NCBI GenBank assembly: GCA_020442235.1
Contig: JAGRKQ010000018.1
Coordinates: 1-5,492 of the forward strand
Length of the DNA: 5,492 nucleotides
DNA from: Hyphomicrobiaceae bacterium
Lineage (GTDB): Bacteria > Pseudomonadota > Alphaproteobacteria > Rhizobiales > MH13
Reading direction: 5' to 3'
This document shows, piece by piece, positions 1 through 4,756 of this stretch. The notes beneath the pieces were generated by a model. The model had not been told where the DNA came from, did no database searches, and worked only from the letters and a program-made list of their open reading frames with translations. The translations under genes were made by a program, and so were the position numbers. The first letter of the stretch is position 1. The number at the start of each line of letters is the position of its first letter.

Positions 1-218
1 TTGCCGGTGCCGTGATAGCCCTGGACCATGACGCGGCGATTGTGGGCAAAGCCGGCCAGAATCGCCATCGTCGTCTGCGGATCGAAAAGATAGTCGGGGT
101 CGATCTCCGGCACATGATCGTTCGGCGCGCTGAATCCCGGCACCTTGAGTTCGCTGTCGATGCCGAAGGCGTCGCGCACGGCGATCTTCACGTCGGGCAG
201 GACTTGGGTGACGTCCAT
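1..218 (-). CDS. cobS: Cobaltochelatase subunit CobS, N-terminal part (cut by window edge)
   Basis: CobS is the AAA+ ATPase subunit of the aerobic cobaltochelatase. With CobN and CobT it inserts cobalt into hydrogenobyrinic acid a,c-diamide, using ATP, in cytosolic cobalamin synthesis. Seen here: 72 complete codons from ATG at 218, reading MDVTQVLPDVKIAV, then VPEIDPDYLFDPQTT at about 37-51 and ILAGFAHNRRVMV at about 53-65. It ends in GYHGTG plus the first two bases of a Lys codon, which is the Walker A loop. These segments match the family N-terminus as I know it. The family is about 330 residues long, so more than three quarters lies to the left. The start is supported by a purine-rich Shine-Dalgarno (AAGAAGAGAG, 234-225) six bases upstream. 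The gene lies 80 bases downstream of the J-domain gene on the same strand. cobT would be expected next, outside the window. Identity is very secure. Confidence 0.95.
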   Translation of the reverse strand, partial: MDVTQVLPDVKIAVRDAFGIDSELKVPGFSAPNDHVPEIDPDYLFDPQTTMAILAGFAHNRRVMVQGYHGTG

Positions 219-249
219 TCTGGGCTCTCTTCTTGTGGTCTCGTTCGCG

Positions 250-262
250 GGCGCCGTGCGCC
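250..262 (-). repeat. GC-rich hairpin between the J-domain gene and cobS
   Basis: A perfect five-base-pair inverted repeat, GGCGC and GCGCC, is separated by three bases. It lies inside a looser outer pair, CTCGT at 240-244 and ACGAG at 270-274. It sits in the 80-base gap between the J-domain stop and the cobS Shine-Dalgarno. No T-run follows on the minus strand, so it does not look like a normal intrinsic terminator. It could be an attenuating or mRNA-processing structure, or chance in GC-rich DNA. The gap is too short to hold a full cobalamin riboswitch. Confidence 0.3.
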
Positions 263-298
263 ACAGGGGACGAGTGGTAAAGGCGGGATCGCCGCGGC

Positions 299-946
299 TC
301 AAGCCTTCTTGGTGAAACCGGCGGCTTTCAGTGTGGCATAGGCCTGAATGATGTCGCGCAGCCGGTCCTCGTGGCTGCGGTCGCCGCCATTGGCATCGGG
401 GTGATGGCGCTTGACGAGATCCTTGTAGCGCCGGCGGATGTCGTCGGCACTGGTCTCGTGATCGAGGCCAAGCGTCTCGAAGGCGGCGCGCGCGGCATTG
501 CCGACGCGGCGCCTGGTGGCCTCGGCCTCGCGTTCGGCCTGGTTGCGCGCGGCGCGGCGCGCGCCCATCAGGTCGAAGGGATCGTCTGGCGGAGCGGACC
601 AGGGATTGCGCGGCGCGCGGCGCCTCGGGGACGTGCCGGCGCCGGCGTTGCCGGGGTTGGTGCCCATCGACCAGGTCGGGCGATGGCCGGTCAACTCGGC
701 CTTGGACCAGGCATCGAGTTCGGCATCGTTCATGCCGGAGAAGTAGTTGTATTTCTTGTTGTAGTCCTGAACGTGCTCGAGGCAGAACTTGTGGTAGCGG
801 CCCTCGCGCCCGCGCCCCATCGGTGCGCGGTGGGTGGCCGCTCGCGCGCAGCCCTCGTGATCGCACACCGGCTCCTGCGGGCGCGCTTCGCGCTCCTCGC
901 CCGGCGTGATCCGGATGCGGTCGAAGATGGGTGAGTCGAGTTTCAT
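299..946 (-). CDS. J-domain (DnaJ-like) protein with N-terminal Cys/His cluster
   Basis: A 215-residue cytosolic protein. The C-terminal part, about residues 156-207 (FETLGLDHETSADDIRRRY ... YATLK), is a J-domain with the HPD motif at 182-184, which in this family triggers ATP hydrolysis by an Hsp70. The usual DnaJ parts (Gly/Phe linker, four-CXXCXGXG zinc region, peptide-binding C-terminus) are absent and the J-domain is C-terminal, so this is a class III-type co-chaperone, not DnaJ itself. The N-terminal part has C28, C33, C55 and H58, a possible metal site, followed by an aromatic stretch (Y62-F69). Residues about 95-125 are low-complexity, rich in Pro, Gly and Arg. About 128-155 is a charged, Arg/Ala-rich, probably helical linker. 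ATG at 946 is taken as the start; no Shine-Dalgarno precedes it. It heads the unit that includes cobS. The J-domain call is secure. The client is unknown. Confidence 0.9.
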   Translation of the reverse strand: MKLDSPIFDRIRITPGEEREARPQEPVCDHEGCARAATHRAPMGRGREGRYHKFCLEHVQDYNKKYNYFSGMNDAELDAWSKAELTGHRPTWSMGTNPGNAGAGTSPRRRAPRNPWSAPPDDPFDLMGARRAARNQAEREAEATRRRVGNAARAAFETLGLDHETSADDIRRRYKDLVKRHHPDANGGDRSHEDRLRDIIQAYATLKAAGFTKKA

Positions 947-952
947 TGCGAC

Positions 953-981
953 ACTATGCTGCGGGGCGCCGGGGTTGGGAA
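953..981 (-). promoter_or_regulatory. Candidate promoter of the J-domain gene (near-leaderless)
   Basis: On the minus strand, TTCCCA (981-976; 4 of 6 to TTGACA) and CATAGT (958-953; 4 of 6 to TATAAT) are separated by 17 bases. Transcription would start about seven bases beyond the -10, at about 947-946, which is the A of the ATG itself. This agrees with the absence of a Shine-Dalgarno before this gene. Matches of this strength also occur by chance, so this is a hypothesis. Confidence 0.3.
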
Positions 982-1021
982 AGCCCGTGCGGTTTCCTTA
1001 CCGTCTCAAAGAGCATGGAAG

Positions 1022-1041
1022 CCTTTCCAATACGGAAAAGG
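1022..1041. repeat. Imperfect palindrome in the bolA / J-domain spacer
   Basis: TTTCC (1024-1028) and GGAAA (1034-1038) are inverted around AATAC. The pairing extends to CC/GG with one bulged A at 1039. A further GGAA at 1017-1020 pairs with TTCC at 1025-1028, so GGAA, TTCC and GGAA alternate over 1017-1037. It could be a dimeric-regulator site shared by the divergent genes, or an mRNA hairpin in the bolA leader. No known regulator motif is recognised. Confidence 0.3.
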
Positions 1042-1070
1042 GCCGATAGTGAAAACGCGCCCGCATATTT

Positions 1071-1076
1071 AAGAGA
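1071..1076 (+). promoter_or_regulatory. Ribosome binding site of bolA
   Basis: AAGAGA lies six bases before ATG at 1083. That spacing favours ATG 1083 over the in-frame TTG at 1077, which would directly abut this purine tract. It also favours it over the second in-frame ATG at 1089. Confidence 0.6.
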
Positions 1077-1082
1077 TTGCTT

Positions 1083-1352
1083 ATGAGCATGAAGACCAAG
1101 ATCGAGGCGAAACTGAAGCTGGCCCTGCGGCCGGAGGCGATCGACGTCGTCGACGAGTCGCATCTGCACGAGGGGCATTCCGGCTGGAGGCCCTCCGGCG
1201 AGACGCATTTCCGCGTCTATCTGGTCTGCGACGCCTTTGTCGGCAAGTCCCGGCTGGAGCGGCACCGGATGGTCAACACGCTGCTTTCCGAAGAGCTGGC
1301 CGACGGCCTGCATGCGCTGGCGATCCATGCCGCCGCGCCGGGGCAATCCTGA
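1083..1352 (+). CDS. bolA: BolA family protein
   Basis: An 89-residue BolA-family protein, typical in length for the small BolA/YrbA-like members. The sequence runs MSMKTKIEAKL at the start, then VVDESHLHEGHSG at about 21-33, GETHFRVYLV in the middle, and the signature GKSRLERHRMVNTLL with the invariant His of ERHR, ending HALAIHAAAPG. The family has a class II KH-like fold and forms complexes with monothiol CGFS glutaredoxins, often bridging a [2Fe-2S] cluster. Roles lie in iron sensing, Fe-S trafficking and stress or morphology responses. No glutaredoxin gene is in the window. The start at ATG 1083 is chosen from the AAGAGA site and family alignment. It diverges from the J-domain gene and converges on the CBS-domain gene, with 21 bases between the two stop codons. 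The family is certain; the BolA subtype is not decided. Confidence 0.95.
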   Translation: MSMKTKIEAKLKLALRPEAIDVVDESHLHEGHSGWRPSGETHFRVYLVCDAFVGKSRLERHRMVNTLLSEELADGLHALAIHAAAPGQS

Positions 1353-1374
1353 AACCTGCAAGGGACCTCAGGAT
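1346..1374. terminator. Candidate hairpin at the convergent bolA / CBS gene ends
   Basis: ATCCTGA (1346-1352) and TCAGGAT (1368-1374) are a perfect seven-base inverted repeat with a 15-base loop, which itself holds CCT-GCA-AGG. The left arm includes the bolA stop codon and the right arm reaches the stop codon of the opposing CBS gene. The symmetric placement between convergent genes suggests a bidirectional terminator. Neither strand has a T-run after the stem and the stem is short, so intrinsic termination is doubtful. Confidence 0.3.
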
Positions 1375-2678
1375 CAGGCTTCGGCCTTGCCGGGGCGGGC
1401 TGTCTTCAAAGGCGTGACCTTGACCTGCGTCAGGCGGTTGCGCTGACGGCGCATCACCTCGAAGCGGAAGCCGTGAAAGGTGAAGGCCTGGCCGGGCGAG
1501 GGGATCTGGCGCGCCTCATGGATGACGAGGCCGGCAACGGTCGTTGCCTCTTCGTCCGGCAGACGCCAGTCGAAGGCGCGGTTGAGATCGCGGATCGGCA
1601 CCGTGCCCTCCACCAGCAGCGAGCCATCGGCTCCGGGACGCACACCGTCGACGACGACGTCGTGCTCGTCGGCAATGTCGCCGACGATTTCTTCCAGAAT
1701 GTCTTCCAGCGTGATGAGGCCCTGCACCTCGCCATATTCGTCGACGACGAGGGCGATGTGGGCCTTGCGCTTCAGGAAGGCGTTGAGCTGGGCCTGGAGC
1801 GGTGTGGTGTCGGGTACGAACCACGGGGTTGAGGCAACGGCCATGACATCGAGCTTGTCGAAATCGCCGCCGGTGGCGTGGATCTGGCGCAGAAGGTCCT
1901 TCACGTGGATGACGCCGACGATGTTGTCGGACGTGTCCTTGAATACGGGAAGGCGCGAATAGGGGCTTGCCAGCACCTCGTCGACGATCTTGTCGGCGGG
2001 CAGGTCGATGGAGATCATGTGCATCTTGGTGCGGTGGATCATCACATCGGAAACTTCCAGCTCGTGCAGGTCGAGCACGCCGCCGAGGCGGTCGCGGTCG
2101 CCCTTTCCGACCGAGCCTTCCATGTGCAAAAGGTCGAGCTGGCCGCGGATTTCCTCATGCGCGGAAAGCACGGCGCGGTCGGCGTCGATGTCGCGGCCGA
2201 AGAGGCGCAGCACGAGGCGGATGATGAACTGAACCGCTGCCGTCACCGGGCCGAAGATCGCCACGATGAAGCGCACCGGGCCGGCAACGCCGAGGGCGAA
2301 GCGCTCCGGATCGGTGATCGCCAGCGTCTTGGGCAGGACTTCTGAAAAGATCAGCACCAGTGCCGTCATGACGAGGGTCGCGATCGCCACGCCGCCTTCG
2401 CCGAAAAGCGACAGGAACAGGCTCGTCGCCAGCGAGGAGGCGAGGATGTTGACGAGGTTGTTGCCGAGCAGCAGCGCGCCGATCAGGCGTTCGCGCATGT
2501 CGGTCAGCTTGAGGACGATGCCGGCGGCCTTGTCTCCGCTGGTCTGGCGGGCATGCATGCGAGCGCGGGAGACGGCCGTCAGGGCGGTCTCGGAGCCGGA
2601 AAAGAACGCCGACAGGATGAGGAGCAGAAGGATCGCTCCGCCGAAGACGAGAACGGTGTCCGTGAAGATGGCGCTCAT
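1374..2678 (-). CDS. CNNM/CorC (HlyC/CorC) family membrane protein with CBS pair
   Basis: A 434-residue inner-membrane protein with the standard architecture of this family. The N-terminal CNNM (DUF21) membrane domain covers about 1-190, with hydrophobic segments near 8-26, 65-91, 97-116 and 131-160. It carries the family motifs SGSETALTAVSRARM (27-41) and FSEVLPKTLA (111-120). A cytosolic CBS-domain pair follows (about 210-265 and 275-335), including DVMIHRTKM, SRLPVF, GVIHVKDLL, VDEYGEVQGLITLEDILEEIVGDI. A C-terminal CorC_HlyC domain lies at about 350-425. Family members are linked to Mg2+/Co2+ efflux, with CBS domains that bind adenine nucleotides. The old 'hemolysin' label is misleading. 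The ATG overlaps the aroB stop (ATGA, 2675-2678). The only strong purine tract (GAGGAGG, about 2706-2712) is some 28 bases upstream, too far to serve, so translation is probably coupled to aroB. It is full length with no missing domain. The substrate is inferred from the family only. Confidence 0.93.
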   Translation of the reverse strand: MSAIFTDTVLVFGGAILLLLILSAFFSGSETALTAVSRARMHARQTSGDKAAGIVLKLTDMRERLIGALLLGNNLVNILASSLATSLFLSLFGEGGVAIATLVMTALVLIFSEVLPKTLAITDPERFALGVAGPVRFIVAIFGPVTAAVQFIIRLVLRLFGRDIDADRAVLSAHEEIRGQLDLLHMEGSVGKGDRDRLGGVLDLHELEVSDVMIHRTKMHMISIDLPADKIVDEVLASPYSRLPVFKDTSDNIVGVIHVKDLLRQIHATGGDFDKLDVMAVASTPWFVPDTTPLQAQLNAFLKRKAHIALVVDEYGEVQGLITLEDILEEIVGDIADEHDVVVDGVRPGADGSLLVEGTVPIRDLNRAFDWRLPDEEATTVAGLVIHEARQIPSPGQAFTFHGFRFEVMRRQRNRLTQVKVTPLKTARPGKAEA

Positions 2679-3826
2679 GCGGTTGCCAGCGCCGGCAGCG
2701 CCGCCTCCTCGGCGAGGAAGCTCTTCAGCACTTCCGCATCCACGCCGGTCTCGATGAAGGACTGGCCGATGCCGCGCGCCAGAATGAAGGTCAGGCGGCC
2801 GCGCGAGACCTTCTTGTCCTGCGCCATCAGGCCGGCAAGGCCTTCGGGTGTCGGCAGGTCGCCGTCGATGTCGGCAAGGCGGGTCGGCAGGCCGACTGCA
2901 AGAAGGTGCGCCTCGACCCGTTCGGCGGTGGCGGTTTCGGTAAAGCCGAGGCGGGCGGAAAAGCGGAAGGCCTGCGCCATGCCGATGGCCACGCCTTCAC
3001 CATGCACGAGACGGGTTTCGTCGTAAGAGGTCGCCGCTTCCAGCGCGTGGCCGAAGGTGTGGCCAAGATTGAGCAGCGCACGCTGGCCGGCCTCGCGTTC
3101 ATCGGCGGCGACGACGCGCGCCTTGGCCCGGCAGGAGGTGGCGATGGCGTGGCGGCGGGCATCGCCCCCGGCAAAGACGCCCGTCCAGTTCTCTTCCAGC
3201 CAGGAAAAGAAGGCGGCATCGTCGATGAGGCCGTATTTGGCGATTTCGGCATAGCCGGCGCGCATGTGGCGCTCGGAAAGGGTGTCGAGCACCGTGGTGT
3301 CGGCAATCACGAGGCCGGGCTGATGGAAGGCGCCGACGAGATTCTTGCCGAACTCGGTGTTGATGCCGGTCTTGCCGCCGACGGAACTGTCGACCTGGGC
3401 CAGAAGCGTCGTCGGCACCTGCACGAAGTCCATGCCGCGGCGGGAAATCGCAGCGGCAAAGCCGGCAAGGTCGCCGATGACGCCGCCGCCGAGGGCGATC
3501 ACGATGTCGCGCCGTTCCAGCCGGCCGCCGAGGATGGAATCGACCACCGTGGTCAGGCCATGCCAGCTCTTGGAGCGCTCGCCGGCGGGCACGATGGAGG
3601 CGAAGCTGTCGACGCCGGAGGCCCTGAGAGCAGCTTCCAGCGCATCGAGATGCAGGCGGGCGACACGCCCGTCCGTGACCACGACGCAGCGCGAGCCGGG
3701 ATAGAGCGCGGCAATGCGCGGTCCGATGGCGGCAAGGGCGCCATCGCCGATCAGGATGTCGTAGCTGCGTTCGCCCAGCGGCACCGTGACGGTCTCGAAG
3801 GGAATGGCGGCGTCGGTCATGGTCAT
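2675..3826 (-). CDS. aroB: 3-Dehydroquinate synthase
   Basis: Converts DAHP to 3-dehydroquinate, the second step of the shikimate pathway, in the cytosol with NAD and a divalent metal. The length, 383 residues, is normal for the bacterial enzyme. Visible signatures: the dinucleotide loop GGGVIGDLAGF (113-123), QVPTTLLAQVDSSVGGKTGIN (136-156) with K152, KNLVGAFHQP (161-170), GYAEIAKYG with metal ligand E194, NLGHTFGHALE (253-263) with H256 and H260, and HGEGVAIGM with H275. By family comparison, E194, H256 and H275 bind the metal. ATG 3826 overlaps the aroK stop by four bases (ATGA). A second in-frame ATG two codons later (3820) cannot be excluded. The Shine-Dalgarno is weak (GAAAG), consistent with coupling to aroK. 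The gene ends in the ATGA shared with the CBS-domain gene. Confidence 0.98.
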   Translation of the reverse strand: MTMTDAAIPFETVTVPLGERSYDILIGDGALAAIGPRIAALYPGSRCVVVTDGRVARLHLDALEAALRASGVDSFASIVPAGERSKSWHGLTTVVDSILGGRLERRDIVIALGGGVIGDLAGFAAAISRRGMDFVQVPTTLLAQVDSSVGGKTGINTEFGKNLVGAFHQPGLVIADTTVLDTLSERHMRAGYAEIAKYGLIDDAAFFSWLEENWTGVFAGGDARRHAIATSCRAKARVVAADEREAGQRALLNLGHTFGHALEAATSYDETRLVHGEGVAIGMAQAFRFSARLGFTETATAERVEAHLLAVGLPTRLADIDGDLPTPEGLAGLMAQDKKVSRGRLTFILARGIGQSFIETGVDAEVLKSFLAEEAALPALATA

Positions 3827-4410
3827 GGCGTGCTTTCACTGGCAAGGCCGGCAAGGGCCTTGAGAATATCACGCACGACGATGTCGTGCGGCCCGTCGCG
3901 GCTTTCAATGATGAGATCGGCCTTGCGGTAATTGGGGATGCGCGCTTCCAGAAGGGCGCGCATGACGCTTTCGGGGTCCTTCTGGCGCAACAGCGGGCGG
4001 TTGGACTTGCGCCGCACCCGTTTCATCAGGACGTCGAGGCGGGCATCGAGCCAGATCGACAGGCCGCTGGCGGCGATGGCCGCGCGCGTCGTCTCATCCT
4101 CGAAGGCGCCGCCGCCGGTCGCCAGAATCTGCGGCCCCTCATCCATCAGCCGGGCGATCACCCGGCGCTCGCCATCGCGGAAATAGGCCTCGCCATGTTC
4201 GGCGAAGATTTCCGGGATGCTGCGCGCAGCGGCCTTTTCGATCTCGATGTCGGCATCGCGGAAGGGCAGGGACAGGGTCTCGCCGAGCCGCCGTCCGATG
4301 GAGCTCTTGCCGGCGCCCATCATGCCGATCAGCACGATGGAGCGCTTGCCCAGCCAGCTGCGCAGGGCCTGCTTGTCGATCGGTTCGGGCTTGAGGGCGG
4401 TGTCGGGCAT
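3823..4410 (-). CDS. aroK: Shikimate kinase
   Basis: Phosphorylates shikimate to shikimate 3-phosphate with ATP, the fifth shikimate-pathway step, in the cytosol. With ATG 4410 the product is 195 residues. The family core is about 170, and an extra N-terminal tail of roughly 22 residues precedes the first strand (SIVLIG). Visible: Walker A GMMGAGKSS (29-37), shikimate-binding DAD with D54, FRDGE with R78, the GGG loop at 99-101, the lid NRPLL with R138, and EARIPNYRKAD with R157. The reading frame stays open back to 4584, but the extra 58 residues look like translated non-coding DNA (many Arg and Cys, no family motif), so the shorter start is chosen. Start selection is not secured by a Shine-Dalgarno; none lies at useful distance from ATG 4410. 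First gene of the aroK-aroB-CBS unit. Confidence 0.95.
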   Translation of the reverse strand: MPDTALKPEPIDKQALRSWLGKRSIVLIGMMGAGKSSIGRRLGETLSLPFRDADIEIEKAAARSIPEIFAEHGEAYFRDGERRVIARLMDEGPQILATGGGAFEDETTRAAIAASGLSIWLDARLDVLMKRVRRKSNRPLLRQKDPESVMRALLEARIPNYRKADLIIESRDGPHDIVVRDILKALAGLASESTP

Positions 4411-4419
4411 GTGCGGGGC

Positions 4420-4448
4420 ATGTGTTCGCCAATCGCCCTGACTGTCAA
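4420..4448 (-). promoter_or_regulatory. Candidate promoter of the aroK-aroB-CBS unit
   Basis: The minus strand has a perfect TTGACA (4448-4443), in the context CTTGAC that is common at -35 in alphaproteobacterial sigma-70 promoters. Seventeen bases downstream is ACACAT (4425-4420), a poor -10 (2 of 6). If used, transcription would begin near 4413, only about three bases before ATG 4410, so the mRNA would be almost leaderless. The weak -10 is the main doubt. Confidence 0.3.
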
Positions 4449-4508
4449 GAAGTGGCGGCGAGAAGGGTTGCAAGAAGGTTTGGATCTGCGTCTTCACCGC
4501 TGCGCAGC

Positions 4509-4538
4509 TTGTGTTTTCGGCCCGCCGCGCCCTATGGT
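4509..4538 (+). promoter_or_regulatory. Candidate promoter of the small gene-xerD unit
   Basis: TTGTGT (4509-4514; 3 of 6) and TATGGT (4533-4538; 4 of 6) are 18 bases apart on the plus strand. The predicted start near 4545 gives a leader of about 29 bases before ATG 4574. This is plausible in position, weak in sequence. Confidence 0.3.
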
Positions 4539-4573
4539 CCGCCAGCCGCGAAGAGCAAGAAAGCCGCTCATCC

Positions 4574-4741
4574 ATGCCGACCACCTTCCGCCTGATTTTC
4601 GGTGCGCTCGTCCTTGCCGGGGCGGTCTATGGGGCGATGCTGCTTCTGGCCGAAGTGCCGGCCACGCCGGAGGCGACGGCAATCCGGATCGCGCCGGAAC
4701 GGTTCCTGACGCCGGAGCCGGCCAACGTTCCAGGATCGTGA
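4574..4741 (+). CDS. Small single-pass membrane protein, function unknown
   Basis: 55 residues from ATG 4574. A short N-terminus with one Arg (MPTTFR) is followed by one hydrophobic helix at about 7-26 (LIFGALVLAGAVYGAMLLL). After it comes an approximately 29-residue tail rich in Pro, Ala, Glu and Thr that contains IRIAPERF. The positive-inside rule suggests a cytosolic N-terminus and a periplasmic tail. It lacks a lipobox and an obvious signal-peptidase site, so an anchored protein is more likely than a secreted one. I believe similar short proteins precede xerD in other Hyphomicrobiales, but no named family is recognised. The stop is 15 bases before the xerD ATG, so they probably share an mRNA. 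A start at GTG 4511 in the same frame would add 21 residues of unconvincing Arg/Ser-rich sequence. The nearby purines (about 4551-4564) are a poor Shine-Dalgarno. Confidence 0.7.
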   Translation: MPTTFRLIFGALVLAGAVYGAMLLLAEVPATPEATAIRIAPERFLTPEPANVPGS

Positions 4742-4745
4742 AGGC

Positions 4746-4750
4746 GGAGG
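4746..4750 (+). promoter_or_regulatory. Ribosome binding site of xerD
   Basis: GGAGG lies six bases before ATG 4757. It is the strongest Shine-Dalgarno in the window and fixes the xerD start. It sits in the 15-base gap after the small membrane gene. Confidence 0.75.
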
Positions 4751-4756
4751 GTCAGG

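Larger units (their letters stand above)
947..1082. promoter_or_regulatory. Divergent intergenic region between the J-domain gene and bolA
   Basis: 136 bases separate the divergent J-domain and bolA starts, so both promoters are expected here. On the minus side a -10/-35 pair can be proposed (see the entry at 953-981). On the plus side GATAGT (1045-1050) could be a -10 giving a leader of about 26 bases, but nothing resembling TTGACA lies 16-18 bases upstream. The middle holds a small palindromic cluster of GGAA/TTCC elements. The stretch is visibly more AT-rich than the genes on both sides, as expected for promoter DNA. Confidence 0.6.
4411..4573. promoter_or_regulatory. Divergent intergenic region between aroK and the small membrane gene
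   Basis: 163 bases between two divergent starts. It must hold the promoter of the aroK-aroB-CBS unit on the minus strand and of the small gene-xerD unit on the plus strand. Candidate promoters for each side are listed separately. An open frame crosses the region in the aroK frame, but its translation carries no family signal, so I treat it as non-coding. No riboswitch, tRNA or clear operator was recognised. Confidence 0.6.

Noticed and set aside
219..298. Cobalamin riboswitch before cobS
   Set aside because: The 80-base gap is too short for the roughly 200-base fold, and I saw no B12-box-like conserved segment.
954..1361. 135-codon minus-strand open frame opposite bolA and its upstream spacer
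   Set aside because: It covers a clear bolA gene on the other strand and has no domain signal.
2906..3931. 341-codon plus-strand open frame opposite aroB
   Set aside because: It lies antisense to a motif-complete aroB. Its translation is Gly/Ala/Asp-rich without family motifs. Long antisense frames are expected in GC-rich coding DNA.
4411..4584. N-terminal extension of AroK by 58 residues
   Set aside because: The frame is open, but the residues look like translated non-coding DNA and the family does not need them. The shorter start at 4410 gives a normal AroK with a modest tail.
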